From assembly GCA_021324155.1 (NCBI GenBank), contig JAJPJQ010000013.1, positions 62,001 through 126,000 of the forward strand: a DNA stretch of 64,000 nucleotides, read 5' to 3'. Every line of letters begins with the position of its first letter. Position 1 is the first letter of the stretch. This document shows, one piece after another, positions 52,300 through 61,554 of this stretch. A program made the translations under genes and the position numbers. Below the pieces are notes generated by a model. It saw only the letters and a program-made list of their open reading frames with translations. It made no database searches and was not told where the DNA came from. Origin of the DNA: Pseudomonadota bacterium (GTDB lineage Bacteria; Desulfobacterota; Binatia; UBA9968).

Positions 52300-53895
52300 T
52301 CATAATTTTACCAGCTCGGCCGAGACGATGCTCGGCAGCGCGCGAAGCGCGTCCAGGGTCTCTTTCGGTGCCGCGTCGTCGATGTGGATGCACGAGATCG
52401 CCATGCCGCCGGCCTTCTGGCGGCCGAGCTCCATGCCGGCGATATTGATGCCTTTCTCGCCCAGCAGCGTGCCGACGGCGCCGACCACGCCCGGCACGTC
52501 GCGGTTGTGGAGTATCAGGATATACCCTTCGGGCACCGCTTCGAGATAGAAGCCGTCGATCTTCACGATGCGCGCGATGTCCCGGCCGAACATGGCGCCG
52601 GCGACCTCGAGCTGCTTGTCTTTCGTCTTTACCCTAACGCTGATCGAGCTCGCGAAATCGCCCGGGCGGCTGCTCTTCGACTCGACGACCTTGATGCCGC
52701 GGTCGCGCGCGACGAGCGGCGCGTTCACGTAGTTGACGCTTGACTCCATCACCGGCGTCAGAATGCCTTTCAATACGGCGAGCGTGAGCGGCGCGACGTC
52801 GTATTGCGTCACGTCGCCGGAGTATTCGATCTGTACTTCTTTGGGCAGCTGCATCGACTGCATCTGCACCTGGAGGCTGCCGAGTTTTTCCGCAAGCGTC
52901 AGATAAGGCCGGAGCGTAGTTAAAAGCTCCGGGCTCACCGACGGCATATTGACGGCGTAGCGGATGACGCCGCGAACGAGGAAGTCGACCATCTGCTCGG
53001 CGACGGCGATCGCGACGTTTAGCTGCGCCTCGTCGGTCGAGGCGCCGAGGTGCGGGGTCGTGATCACCTGATCCAGCTTGACCAGCGGGTGATCGGGGCC
53101 GGGCGGCTCGTCGACGTAAACATCGAGCGCGGCGCCGGCGACTTTCCCTTCGCGGATCGCCTCGGCGAGATCTTTCTCGTCGACGATGCCGCCGCGTGCG
53201 CAGTTGATGATGCGCACGCCTTTCTTCATTTTCGCGAACGTCTTCTTGTTGATGAGCCCGCGCGTCTCGGCCGTGAGCGGCACGTGAACGGTGATGAAAT
53301 CCGAGCGCGCGTAAATCTCATCGAGCGTCGCCATCTCGACGCCCATGCGCGCCGCCGCCTCGGGCTGCACGAACGGATCGTAGCCGAGGACTTTCATCCT
53401 GAGGCCGATCGCGCGCTCGGCGACGATGCGGCCCACGTTGCCGAGGCCGATGATGCCGAGCGTCTTGTTGCACACCTCGACGCCGGTGAATTTCTCGCGC
53501 GACCACTTGCCGGATTTCAGCGACGCGACCGCCTGCGGGATGTGGCGCGCGAGCGACAGCATGAGCGAGATGGTGTGCTCGCCGGTCGTCACGTTGTTGC
53601 CGCCCGGCGTGTTCATGACGACGATGCCGCGCTTGCTCGCCGCGGCGACGTCGATGTTCTCGACGCCGATGCCGGCGCGGCCGATCACTTTCAGATTGTC
53701 GGCGGTTTCGAGAATATCCTCGGTGACCTTCGTCCCGCTGCGAAGCACCCAGCCGTGGTAATCTTGAATAATCTTTTTGATCTCCGGCGGCTTGATGCCG
53801 ACGCGAACATCGACGACGAAGCCGGGGGTGCGCTCGAAGATCTCCATCCCTTGAGGCGCGAGCGGGTCGGTCACGAGAATCTTCGTTTGTTCCAC
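52300..53895 (-). CDS. serA: D-3-phosphoglycerate dehydrogenase, long form
   Basis: A 531-aa PHGDH that starts serine synthesis. NAD-binding motif GLGNVGRIVAERAIGLRMKV, catalytic Arg/Glu/His in NCARGGIVDEKDLAEAI, PGPDHPLV and TPHLGAST. The C-terminal part has an intervening (ASB) domain (about 315-450) and an ACT domain (about 455-531, with LILHNRDVPGVVGAVGTLL), so serine feedback is likely. It follows the aminotransferase by 28 bases. Confidence 0.95.
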   Translation of the reverse strand: MEQTKILVTDPLAPQGMEIFERTPGFVVDVRVGIKPPEIKKIIQDYHGWVLRSGTKVTEDILETADNLKVIGRAGIGVENIDVAAASKRGIVVMNTPGGNNVTTGEHTISLMLSLARHIPQAVASLKSGKWSREKFTGVEVCNKTLGIIGLGNVGRIVAERAIGLRMKVLGYDPFVQPEAAARMGVEMATLDEIYARSDFITVHVPLTAETRGLINKKTFAKMKKGVRIINCARGGIVDEKDLAEAIREGKVAGAALDVYVDEPPGPDHPLVKLDQVITTPHLGASTDEAQLNVAIAVAEQMVDFLVRGVIRYAVNMPSVSPELLTTLRPYLTLAEKLGSLQVQMQSMQLPKEVQIEYSGDVTQYDVAPLTLAVLKGILTPVMESSVNYVNAPLVARDRGIKVVESKSSRPGDFASSISVRVKTKDKQLEVAGAMFGRDIARIVKIDGFYLEAVPEGYILILHNRDVPGVVGAVGTLLGEKGINIAGMELGRQKAGGMAISCIHIDDAAPKETLDALRALPSIVSAELVKL

Positions 53896-53923
53896 TTTTC
53901 GCTGTCTCCGATTTGGTGAAGGG

Positions 53924-55066
53924 TTAGCGGAGCGTCTCCATCAAGACTTCCTCAGCCGCCGCCACGCCTTGGCCGAATTTGACCTCGGCGCCGAATTTTC
54001 TCAGTCCCATCTCGAGCGCCGCGATCGCGGTCACGACGTCGAACGCGCCCATGTAGCCCACGTGCGCGATGCGGATCGCCTTGCCGCGGAGCTGGTCCTG
54101 TCCCTCGGCAAAGGTGATCAACATCTTGTCGCGAAAGAAATCGAGCAGATGGTCCGCGTTCATGCCTGGCGGAGTCCAGATGCCGGTCGCCGCCGGGCTC
54201 GGGCTCTCGGGCGCGAGCAGCTTCATGCCGAGCGCCGTCGCCGCCGCGCGGGTCGCGCGCGCCATGCGCTCGTGGCGCGCATAAACATTGTCGAGGCCTT
54301 CTTTGCGCATGAGCTGGAGCGAGGCGCGCAGGCCGAAGATCAGCGAGACCGCCGGCGTGAATGCGCCGCTGCCTTTCTGCTGGTTCTTCCGCTCCAGATT
54401 CAGGTTGAAATAAAACCGCGGCAGCTTCGCCTTGGCGGTGCGCGCCCACGCGCGCTCGCTGAGCGCGACGAAGCCGAGGCCGGGCGGCAGCATCATGGCT
54501 TTTTGCGAGCCGGTCACAAACGCGTCGACGCCCCATTCGTCCATCGGAACCTTTTTGACTCCGACGGCGGTGACGCCGTCGACGATGAGAAGGGGACCGT
54601 TCCGCGTCAGCTTCGCGATCTTCTCGATCGGGTGCCATGTCGTCGTCGAGGTCTCGCTCGCCTGCACCAGGATCGCCTGAATGTCGCGGTGCTCTTTGAA
54701 TTTCTGCTCGATCGCTTCAACGGCGACCGGTTTGCCCCATTCGACTTTCAGATCGATCGGATCGAGGCCGAATGCTTTGCCGATCTCGAGCCAGCGCTCG
54801 CCGAATTTGCCGCCGTTTACGACGAGGACTTTTTCACCCGGCGAGAAAAGGTTCGTCACGGCGGCTTCCATCGCGCCGGTGCCGGAGGACGCGAGCACGA
54901 TGACGTCGTTTTTCGTGCCGAAGACCTCCTGGAGCCCGTCGCGCACCTCGAAGAAGATTTTATTAAACTGGGGCGTACGATGGTGGATCATCGTCTCCGC
55001 CATGGCTAAAGCGACTTCGTTCGGGATAGGGGTGGGGCCGGGAGCGAGGAGATACTGTTTGATCAT
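53924..55066 (-). CDS. Class V aminotransferase (alanine-glyoxylate/serine-pyruvate type)
   Basis: A 380-aa PLP aminotransferase. PLP-lysine in TGSQKAMMLPPGLGFV, phosphate-binding and Asp in VDGVTAVGVKK, PGPTPIPNEV at the start. In this group, members act as serine-pyruvate, serine-glyoxylate or, next to serA, phosphoserine aminotransferases. Its position as the first gene before serA makes a role in phosphoserine formation likely but not proven. Its leader contains the ZTP riboswitch. Confidence 0.9.
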   Translation of the reverse strand: MIKQYLLAPGPTPIPNEVALAMAETMIHHRTPQFNKIFFEVRDGLQEVFGTKNDVIVLASSGTGAMEAAVTNLFSPGEKVLVVNGGKFGERWLEIGKAFGLDPIDLKVEWGKPVAVEAIEQKFKEHRDIQAILVQASETSTTTWHPIEKIAKLTRNGPLLIVDGVTAVGVKKVPMDEWGVDAFVTGSQKAMMLPPGLGFVALSERAWARTAKAKLPRFYFNLNLERKNQQKGSGAFTPAVSLIFGLRASLQLMRKEGLDNVYARHERMARATRAAATALGMKLLAPESPSPAATGIWTPPGMNADHLLDFFRDKMLITFAEGQDQLRGKAIRIAHVGYMGAFDVVTAIAALEMGLRKFGAEVKFGQGVAAAEEVLMETLR

Positions 55067-55117
55067 TTTTTACAGCCTCTTAGCTGCGATCAGCGTCGAT
55101 GCAACCGACCAGGCAAT

Positions 55118-55154
55118 AAAAAAGCCTGGACTCTTAGAGATAAGAGACCCAGGC
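55118..55154 (-). terminator. Regulated intrinsic terminator of the ZTP riboswitch
   Basis: On the minus strand, GCCTGG (55154-55149) pairs with CCAGGC (55129-55124) and CTCTTA (55146-55141) with TAAGAG (55136-55131), around loop TCTC, followed by six T. The 5' arm uses bases of the conserved aptamer 3' strand CGCCUGGG, so aptamer and terminator exclude each other. Confidence 0.85.
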
Positions 55155-55214
55155 GTTCGGCCTACTTATGGTTTTGCACTCCCTCGTGGTCAATTCCACG
55201 TACGCCAGTCGCGC
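55148..55214 (-). ncRNA. ZTP/ZMP (pfl) riboswitch aptamer
   Basis: The leader reads, 5' to 3' on the minus strand, GCGCGACUGGCG, then a P2 hairpin CGUGG-AAUUGA-CCACG, then AGGGAGUGC, a variable linker, and CGAACGCCUGGGU. These are the conserved parts of the pfl motif, which senses ZTP and ZMP, the purine intermediate that builds up when 10-formyl-THF is short. It sits between a promoter and a terminator that share its last strand, upstream of aminotransferase-serA-purA. High ZTP should stabilise the aptamer and permit transcription. Recognition was by eye. Confidence 0.85.
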
Positions 55215-55228
55215 AAACCGATGAAATT

Positions 55229-55257
55229 TAACTAGCCCACAAGGGAGATTTTGTCAA
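55229..55257 (-). promoter_or_regulatory. Promoter of the serine/purA operon
   Basis: TTGACA (55252-55257) and TAGTTA (55229-55234) on the minus strand with a 17-base spacer, about 15 bases upstream of the riboswitch. The -35 is perfect. Confidence 0.7.
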
Positions 55258-55329
55258 CGGGCTTTTCGGAAACGATCTGCTTGTGACGAAACCGACGACC
55301 GGATAAACTCGTCATCTACGGAAACATTC

Positions 55330-55848
55330 ATGAAGGCTGCTCTCGCGCTTTTACTGCTGTTGGGCCTCGTAGGCTGTGCATCGACCCGCGTCGAAAATCG
55401 ATCCAGAAACTTCACTCAGCTTCCGCCGGAGCTTACCGCCGTTAACTGGAAGCAGAGTCCCAGAGATATTCTCGCTAATGCGAGCGTAGGCGAGCCGCTC
55501 GTCTGGGTCGGTCTCGTCAAGGAAGTACTCGTCTATCGTAACGCCGGAAGCATCGAAATCGATTGGGTATGCCAACACCTGAGATTCATCGACGCTGGTC
55601 CCGCCGCTATAACGAAACGGCCGATCACCGTGAGAGAAGGGACGGGGGTCTTCGGGGTATCGCTTGTAGTCGAAGATATGCCGATCGATGAAGCCAAAAA
55701 ATTCCAGGTCGATCACACCCACGTTCCGCATTATCTCCTCGTCGGCGGAACGCTTGCAGCAGTGCGCGATTGGAAAGGCGAGAAGATCCCTTTCGTAAAA
55801 GCGTTGCGAATGGCGCTGGGCCCACAGCTCGTCTCTTTATCCGAGTAG
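55330..55848 (+). CDS. Small lipoprotein, unknown function
   Basis: A 172-aa lipoprotein with signal MKAALALLLLLGLVGCAS, lipidated Cys16. The mature part (about 155 aa) has no cysteine-rich or catalytic motif; a Slp-like beta fold is possible (EPLVWVGLVKEVLVYRNAGS, VREGTGVFGVSLVV). It is divergent from the riboswitch-controlled operon, and the DUF488 gene starts three bases after it. Function unknown. Confidence 0.7.
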   Translation: MKAALALLLLLGLVGCASTRVENRSRNFTQLPPELTAVNWKQSPRDILANASVGEPLVWVGLVKEVLVYRNAGSIEIDWVCQHLRFIDAGPAAITKRPITVREGTGVFGVSLVVEDMPIDEAKKFQVDHTHVPHYLLVGGTLAAVRDWKGEKIPFVKALRMALGPQLVSLSE

Positions 55849-55851
55849 TCC

Positions 55852-56241
55852 ATGTCCCTCAGCGTCGTCCGCTTAGGAACTCCACGAAAACGTGACGAGG
55901 GCCTCCGCATCGGCACGGTGCGGCGTCCGCCGCGCGGCGTGAAGAAGCAGGATTACGCCAAGCGCGATTACTTCGATTTGTGGCTGCCGGAGCTGGCGCC
56001 GAGCGCGCCCCTCGTGAAATTTGCTTTATCGCAGCCGTTCACGCCGAAGCGCTGGGCGAGCTATTCGCGCCGCTACCGCGCCGAGATGAAGCAGCCGGCG
56101 GCGGAGCGGCTCATTGCTCTCCTCGCGGCGCTTTCGCGGCGAACCGATTTAGCCATCGGCTGTTATTGCGAAGACGAATCGCATTGCCACCGCTCGCTCT
56201 TAAAAGAACTCCTAGTCGAGCGCGGTGCAAAGCTCGTCTGA
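55852..56241 (+). CDS. DUF488-family protein
   Basis: A 129-aa protein of the DUF488 family. Conserved are the IGTVRRPPRG N-terminal strand, KRDYFDLWLPELAPS, WASYSRRYRAEM, and the C-terminal CYCEDESHCHRSLL. DUF488 proteins are small, often linked to nucleic-acid or redox genes, and their function is undefined. The Cys/His end is characteristic. Confidence 0.82.
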   Translation: MSLSVVRLGTPRKRDEGLRIGTVRRPPRGVKKQDYAKRDYFDLWLPELAPSAPLVKFALSQPFTPKRWASYSRRYRAEMKQPAAERLIALLAALSRRTDLAIGCYCEDESHCHRSLLKELLVERGAKLV

Positions 56242-56318
56242 AGATCGAAAAAATATTCTTATGCCCGCATCACGTCCGCGGCGGAGCCCATCACAAATCC
56301 GTCAAGAAAGCCACCCGT

Positions 56319-57404
56319 ATGTTTTGCGCCGATTCTCCATTGACCGCGGCCTTCTCTCGACGATACATTACGGCGCTCGAACGGCGGTGCGATGTGAACG
56401 ATTCCCCAATCTTTATCGTCGGCTGCGCGCGCAGCGGTACGGCGCTGCTGCGCGATCTGCTGCGCTCTCATCCGCGCTTGACGTTTCCGGGCGAGTCCCA
56501 CTTCATTCCCGCGCTTTACCGGGGCTACGGCGACCCGAAGAATGAGCGCGAGGCATGCGCTTTGGCGGCGCGGATTCTCGGCACGAGCTGGGTCAAAGCA
56601 TGGAGTTTGTCCCTCGATCCGTCGGCATTTGCCGGCGACCGTTCCTTCGCTCAGGTCGTCGCGCGTCTCTATGAGGCGTGGGCTGAAAAAGAGCACAAAC
56701 CGCGCTGGGGCGACAAGACGCCGCGCTACGTGCTCGAAATTCCTCTTCTCGTGAAACTGTTTCCCGACGCGAAAATACTTCACATCATCCGCGACGGCAG
56801 AGACGTCACCCTATCGTGGCTGCGCGTGGGGTTTGGCCCGCTGAACGTCTACACCGCCGCGCAGGATTGGCGCGAGATGGTTCAAGCCGGACGGCGCGAC
56901 GGAGCCGCCCTCGGCGGCGAGAAGTGCCTTGAAGTCCGATACGAATCGCTTCTCTCCGAACCGGACGCTACGATGCGTAAGGTGTGCGCTTTTATCGAGG
57001 AGCCGTTCACCGAAGCGGTGCTGCGGCCGAGCCCGCTCGAACCGGGGCATTACAGCGCCCCGATCATCGGCAAACCGTTATCGGGCCGGCGGCGGCCGAA
57101 TGAGATCGTCCGGGACAACGCGGGCAAATGGAAAAAGGCGATGACGCCATCCCGGCGTGCGCTTTTCGAATCGATAGCGGGTGACCTCCTTAGGGAGCTC
57201 GGGTATGAAACCGAACGCCGAGCCCGGAGCATATCAACGCTCGAACGATGGCTGTGGCGGACGCACCATCGGCTCCGCTGGATGCGCCGACGATTGAATC
57301 GAAAAGACTATTACGGAGAGGTGAGAGAAGCGCTCGTCAAACACGGATCGATTCTTGCGCACCGATTGCGCGCGAAGCTTACCGACGTGCGCAAACCACG
57401 GTAG
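56319..57404 (+). CDS. Sulfotransferase family protein
   Basis: A protein of about 361 aa from the ATG at 56319; a GTG at 56394 (V-N-D-S-P) is also plausible. The PAPS 5'-phosphosulfate loop is FIVGCARSGTALLRDLLRSH, the 3'-phosphate motif is LHIIRDGRDVTLSW with Arg/Ser, and VRYESLLSEPDATM follows. It transfers sulfate from PAPS to a hydroxyl or amine of an unknown acceptor. The C-terminal 50 residues are Arg-rich. The frame continues upstream as an artefact. Confidence 0.85.
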   Translation: MFCADSPLTAAFSRRYITALERRCDVNDSPIFIVGCARSGTALLRDLLRSHPRLTFPGESHFIPALYRGYGDPKNEREACALAARILGTSWVKAWSLSLDPSAFAGDRSFAQVVARLYEAWAEKEHKPRWGDKTPRYVLEIPLLVKLFPDAKILHIIRDGRDVTLSWLRVGFGPLNVYTAAQDWREMVQAGRRDGAALGGEKCLEVRYESLLSEPDATMRKVCAFIEEPFTEAVLRPSPLEPGHYSAPIIGKPLSGRRRPNEIVRDNAGKWKKAMTPSRRALFESIAGDLLRELGYETERRARSISTLERWLWRTHHRLRWMRRRLNRKDYYGEVREALVKHGSILAHRLRAKLTDVRKPR

Positions 57405-57558
57405 CGTTGACAGCGATTGCGCCGATATCGCACATACCGTCTTACGGCCGCGTTACGCCGCGTTGATCGGTCGCCGGACAATTGGCATCGGCCGCGCCGC
57501 GTTGGCCCATTGACGCGTCGCCGCTGTGCTTTTGAAATCCTTCATGTAAGAGTTCTCT

Positions 57559-58314
57559 ATGCCTAATCGCTCCCGGTCCGGCGTGAAGCGGCTGCCCGGA
57601 GGACTTTCGATCCTTTACGAGGACGCCGACATTCTCGTGGTGGACAAGCCGGCAGGGCTCCTCACGATCGCCACCGATAAAGAGAAGTCCCGCACGGCTT
57701 ATTTCATCCTCACCGACTACGTTAGAAAAGGCTACAGCAAGTCGCACAATCGGATCTTCATCGTACACCGGCTCGACCGGGAGACCTCCGGAATCCTCGT
57801 GTTCGCCAAGACCGCCGAAGCAAAGCTCGTTTTGCAGAGACAGTGGAAAACGACCGAGAAGAAATATCTCGCGGTGGTTCGCGGCCGGTGCGAGCGGCAA
57901 TCCGCGACCATCACAACCCATCTGACGGAGAACCGGGCGCACTTCGTTTACTCCACTTCCGATTTTAAAATCGGAAAACTCTCGCAGACCGCTTACAAAG
58001 TGCTGAAGGAGGCAAAAGGCCTTAGCCTTCTCGAAGTGCGCTTGCTGACGGGGAGAAAGCACCAGATACGCGTCCACCTCGCGGATATCGGCCACGCAGT
58101 CGTGGGCGATCAAAAATACGGTAAGGATGAGCGCGGCCACCACCGACTGGCGCTTCACGCCTTCTCGCTTTCTTTTAACCATCCCCGCAGCGGGAAGCCG
58201 ATCGCATTCGAAACCGGAGTGCCGGCATACCTCACGCAACTGGTCGGAAGCTGGAGCGGCAGCATCTCGAAAATAGAGGAGCCTAACGCCGGGCTCGGTT
58301 CGAGCGTTAGATAG
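57559..58314 (+). CDS. RluA-family pseudouridine synthase
   Basis: A 251-aa RNA pseudouridine synthase. The catalytic Asp lies in VHRLDRETSGILVFAK, with SILYEDADILVVDKPAGLLT at the start and LLTGRKHQIRVHLADIGH near the C-terminus. No S4 domain is present, so it is nearer to RluA/RluE-like single-domain enzymes. The target rRNA or tRNA is unknown. It is preceded by a 154-base region without another gene. Confidence 0.9.
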   Translation: MPNRSRSGVKRLPGGLSILYEDADILVVDKPAGLLTIATDKEKSRTAYFILTDYVRKGYSKSHNRIFIVHRLDRETSGILVFAKTAEAKLVLQRQWKTTEKKYLAVVRGRCERQSATITTHLTENRAHFVYSTSDFKIGKLSQTAYKVLKEAKGLSLLEVRLLTGRKHQIRVHLADIGHAVVGDQKYGKDERGHHRLALHAFSLSFNHPRSGKPIAFETGVPAYLTQLVGSWSGSISKIEEPNAGLGSSVR

Positions 58315-58339
58315 GAAGAAAGAATCCGAGGAGGAAATT

Positions 58340-58759
58340 ATGCCGGCAACTTTTTCCGGCGGCTGCGCCTGCGGCGCGATCCGCTACGAATGCTCCACCG
58401 AACCGATGCTGATGGGCAACTGTCACTGCCGCGACTGCCAGCGCGCGAGCGGCACCGGCTACTCGTCCGCCGCGCTGGTCCCGGCGTCGGCCGTCAAGAT
58501 CGTGAAGGGCGAGCCCAAGTATCATTCCGTCACGGCCGCGAGCGGGCGCACGGCGCGGCGCGGCTTTTGTGCCGAGTGCGGCTCGCCGCTGTTCGCCGAT
58601 AACTCTTCCGGCAGCGGCATGATGGCGATCAAGCCCGGCAGCTTCGACGATCCGAGCTGGTTCAAGCCGATGGCGGATATCTGGACTTCCAGCGCGCAGC
58701 CCTGGGATCACATGAATCCCAACCTGCCCAAATTTCCCAAAGACCCGATGGGCGGCTGA
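58340..58759 (+). CDS. GFA/CENP-V-type zinc protein
   Basis: A 139-aa protein of the glutathione-dependent formaldehyde-activating (GFA/DUF636) fold. Zinc motifs GGCACGAIRYEC, NCHCRDCQRASG and CAECGSPLF are in order. Members bind zinc through these Cys; formaldehyde activity is not general. GAGGAGG precedes the ATG. It is 25 bases after the pseudouridine synthase and 52 bases before the aldo/keto reductase, on one strand. Confidence 0.88.
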   Translation: MPATFSGGCACGAIRYECSTEPMLMGNCHCRDCQRASGTGYSSAALVPASAVKIVKGEPKYHSVTAASGRTARRGFCAECGSPLFADNSSGSGMMAIKPGSFDDPSWFKPMADIWTSSAQPWDHMNPNLPKFPKDPMGG

Positions 58760-58811
58760 GCCGGCGTTTTCTGTTCCAAAATTTTCTCGTCTGCGGTAAA
58801 AAGGGGCCGCC

Positions 58812-59810
58812 ATGCTTTACCGCGATCTGGGAAATACCGGCCTCAAAGTCTCCGAGATCGGCTTCGGCTGCGGCAACAATGCCGTCTTGATGGTCCGCGC
58901 GACCTACGAAGAGCAGCTGCGCGCGATCAAGCGCGCGCTCGACCTCGGCATCAATTACTTCGACACGGCCTTCGCCTACGGCCTGGGAAAATCCGAGGAG
59001 AATCTCGGCCGGATTCTCAACGCGCTCGGCGCATCGCCGGTCGTATCGACGAAAATCCGGCTCGAGCCGGCGGCCGATCTAAAGGCGGCGACGATCCATG
59101 CGGTCGAGTCGGCGCTCGCGCGCTTGCAGCGAAAATCGGTCGACTTGATTCAACTGCATAACCGCGTGACTTCGGCGCGCGCTCCCGGCAAGCGCTTCAG
59201 CCTCGCGCCGGAAGACGTGCTCGAAGCCGGCGGAGTGCTGGACGGCTTCAAGGAAATGCGCGCGCTGGGGAAAGTCAAATGCTTCGGCTTCAGCGGCCTC
59301 GGCGATCCCGATGCGCTGCACGAGCTCATCGACAGCGGCGAATTTCATTCCGTGCAGGCTTACTACAATCTTTTGAACCCGAGCGCCGGCCAGCCGGTGC
59401 CGCATGACTTCAGCGCGCTCGATTACGGGCTGCTCATCGATCGCGCGATGCAGAAGGGCATGGGCGTGGCGGTGATTCGGGTTCTCGCAGCGGGCGCGCT
59501 GACATCGCATCCCGAAGTGGGCGGCGGCAGCAGCCCCGAGCCTCTGTCGCCCGGCTCCGACTATGCACGCGACCTCGAGCGCGCCGAGAAGGTCAAATTT
59601 CTCGTCGGCAAGGAGGTGAAGCGCCTGACGCACGCGGCGATTCGCTTCGCGCTCATGAAGCCCGGCGTCTCGACCGTGCTCGTGGGCTTCTCGAACACGG
59701 CGCACATCGACGACGCGGCGGCGTGCTCCGGCGAAGGCGCATTGCCGGACGAGGCGATGAGGCGGCTCCGCCGTCTCTGGGACACGGATTTCGGAAACGC
59801 CGCCGCATAG
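58812..59810 (+). CDS. Aldo/keto reductase
   Basis: A 332-aa TIM-barrel NADPH oxidoreductase. Catalytic Asp/Tyr/Lys: FDTAFAYGLGKSEENLG (Tyr), STKIRL (Lys), IQLHNRV (His). The C-terminal HAAIRFALMKPGVSTVLVGF is typical. Substrate unknown. It lies 52 bases after the GFA gene and is likely cotranscribed with it. Confidence 0.9.
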   Translation: MLYRDLGNTGLKVSEIGFGCGNNAVLMVRATYEEQLRAIKRALDLGINYFDTAFAYGLGKSEENLGRILNALGASPVVSTKIRLEPAADLKAATIHAVESALARLQRKSVDLIQLHNRVTSARAPGKRFSLAPEDVLEAGGVLDGFKEMRALGKVKCFGFSGLGDPDALHELIDSGEFHSVQAYYNLLNPSAGQPVPHDFSALDYGLLIDRAMQKGMGVAVIRVLAAGALTSHPEVGGGSSPEPLSPGSDYARDLERAEKVKFLVGKEVKRLTHAAIRFALMKPGVSTVLVGFSNTAHIDDAAACSGEGALPDEAMRRLRRLWDTDFGNAAA

Positions 59811-59860
59811 CTTTCGAAGCTCCCGCCTCGAAAGAAATCGCTAAGCTGCTGCGCGAGGAA

Positions 59861-60391
59861 TTATTTCTTGGACTGTTTGTATTTTTCCCAGGCCGCGAGT
59901 CCGGCCTTCGACGCCTTCTCGTCCACGCCCGGCGGCAGCCCGGAGATTCCGACCGCGCCGACGAGCTTGCCGTCCACGACCAGCGGCAGGCCGCCGGAGA
60001 CGATGTAAACTTTTCCCGGCCACAGGTTCATGATGCCGTGGAAGCGGTCGGGCGCGGTTTTTACCAGCTCCGCCAGCTCTGCGCTGGGACGGCGGTACAG
60101 CACCGACGTAAATGCCTTGCCGATCGCCTGATTGACGGAGTTGAACGAGGTTCCATCCATGCGGTCGACCGAGACGGTGTAGCCGCCGTCGTCGAGCACG
60201 GCGACCGCCATGCGCATGTTTTGGCTGCGCGCGAACGCGATCGCGCCTTCGATAATCGCGCGCGCTTCGGGAAGCGGAATCGAAGAGGGCGCGAGGACCG
60301 AGGCCCGGGCGGGCGCCGCCTCCTCGGCGGCGGAAGCGGCGGTCGCGGCGAAAATACCGATCAGGAGAAAAACGATGAGCGGGCGTCCCAT
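59861..60391 (-). CDS. Exported GlcG/HbpS-like heme-binding-family protein
   Basis: A 176-aa protein with a signal peptide (GRPLIVFLLIGIFAATAASA) and a DUF336/GlcG-HbpS domain: ARSQNMRMAVAVLDDGGY, GKAFTSVLYRR, PLVVDGKLVGAVGISG. HbpS in Streptomyces binds heme; GlcG is uncharacterised. The ATG at 60389-60391 has GGAGG four bases upstream. It follows the ornithine-cyclodeaminase-like gene by 26 bases, so they are probably cotranscribed. Confidence 0.82.
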   Translation of the reverse strand: MGRPLIVFLLIGIFAATAASAAEEAAPARASVLAPSSIPLPEARAIIEGAIAFARSQNMRMAVAVLDDGGYTVSVDRMDGTSFNSVNQAIGKAFTSVLYRRPSAELAELVKTAPDRFHGIMNLWPGKVYIVSGGLPLVVDGKLVGAVGISGLPPGVDEKASKAGLAAWEKYKQSKK

Positions 60392-60417
60392 GCCGCCTCC
60401 TTTTGGGGCCGTAAATT

Positions 60418-61479
60418 TTACGGCTTGATGCTTTGCATAAACCAGTCGCTGGGAATTTCTTTGCCTAGACCTTTTTCCTTGCACGCCTTATACGCCGCGA
60501 AGCCCATGCCGGCGAACTGCACGCCGGCGCCGACGTTGTTCAAGAAGAAGGTGATCTGCTGCGGGCTCGTCCGCCCCTTCGCCTTGCCGACGATGAGGTC
60601 CTGAATCTCGGGATAGCGGCTCCAGTCGCGCTCCCGCTCGCGGCGCACGCCGGGCAGGTCCTTCTCCGTGCCCGGCGGCTGGCAGTGGAGATAGCCGCCG
60701 AATTTGGAATGGATCGCGACGACGTCGCATTTCTCCAGCGATGCCTCGTCCATCTCGAACTCGCGGATGGAATTATAATGCATGCCGGGCTGAAGCCATT
60801 GTGCGCGCACGACGGGACGCGAGGAATTCGTCGCGCTGCAGACGATGTCGGCGTCGGCGACGGCGGTCTCGGCGCTTTCGACGGGCTCGGTCGGGATTTC
60901 GTTTTCCCGCTCCATCTCGGCGGCGAATCTTTTTCGGTTCTCCGGATTCGGGCTGTAGATTTTTACCCGCTTGATCGGCCGCACCGCCGTCATAAACCGG
61001 AAATGCGAGCGCGCCTGACCGCCCGAGCCGATGAGCGCCATCGTTTCCGAATCCTCGCGCGCCATCGCCTTGGCGCCGAGCGCGCTCGTCACGCCGACGC
61101 GGGTCTGCTGGATGAAGCCGTCGGGCATGATCGCGAGCAATTCGCCGGTCTCGATGCTGTAGAGCTGGACCAGTCCCACATAGCGATTGCCGCCGGCGAG
61201 CGGCAGCTTTTCGAGCCGGATGGATTCGCCGACTTTTCGCTCGCCCAGGATATCCGACGTAATGCGGAGCGCGAGGACGCCCAGCGTTTTGACGCCGCCG
61301 TTGACGGACTTGAAGCTGTAGCTCGTCTGCGGCAGCGAGTGCGGCAGGTACGTCTGGCTGATCGGGCAATTGACGGCGCCGCTTTGCGCCAGCTCGCGAT
61401 AGGTTTCCTCCAGCGCGTCGAGGCTGTTTTTGATCGTCAGCGCCTGCTGGATTTCATCGTTATTCAGTATGAGCGTCAT
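60418..61479 (-). CDS. Ornithine cyclodeaminase/mu-crystallin-family enzyme
   Basis: A 353-aa NAD(P)-dependent protein of the OCD/mu-crystallin group. The Rossmann loop is IGSGGQARSHFRFM, and SIETGELLAIMPDGFIQQTR (with the Lys/Arg pocket) and ADIVCSATNSSRPVV follow. Members include ornithine cyclodeaminase, alanine dehydrogenase and ketimine reductase. The ATG at 61477-61479 is the true start; a longer open frame upstream is antisense to the amidohydrolase. Divergent from that gene. Confidence 0.85.
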   Translation of the reverse strand: MTLILNNDEIQQALTIKNSLDALEETYRELAQSGAVNCPISQTYLPHSLPQTSYSFKSVNGGVKTLGVLALRITSDILGERKVGESIRLEKLPLAGGNRYVGLVQLYSIETGELLAIMPDGFIQQTRVGVTSALGAKAMAREDSETMALIGSGGQARSHFRFMTAVRPIKRVKIYSPNPENRKRFAAEMERENEIPTEPVESAETAVADADIVCSATNSSRPVVRAQWLQPGMHYNSIREFEMDEASLEKCDVVAIHSKFGGYLHCQPPGTEKDLPGVRRERERDWSRYPEIQDLIVGKAKGRTSPQQITFFLNNVGAGVQFAGMGFAAYKACKEKGLGKEIPSDWFMQSIKP

Positions 61480-61554
61480 GCGGTCTGTATACTGCACCTC
61501 GTGTTGACCTGCAATGTTCGATTCGCTACGCTCGGAAAAACTCCCGGAGGCAAA

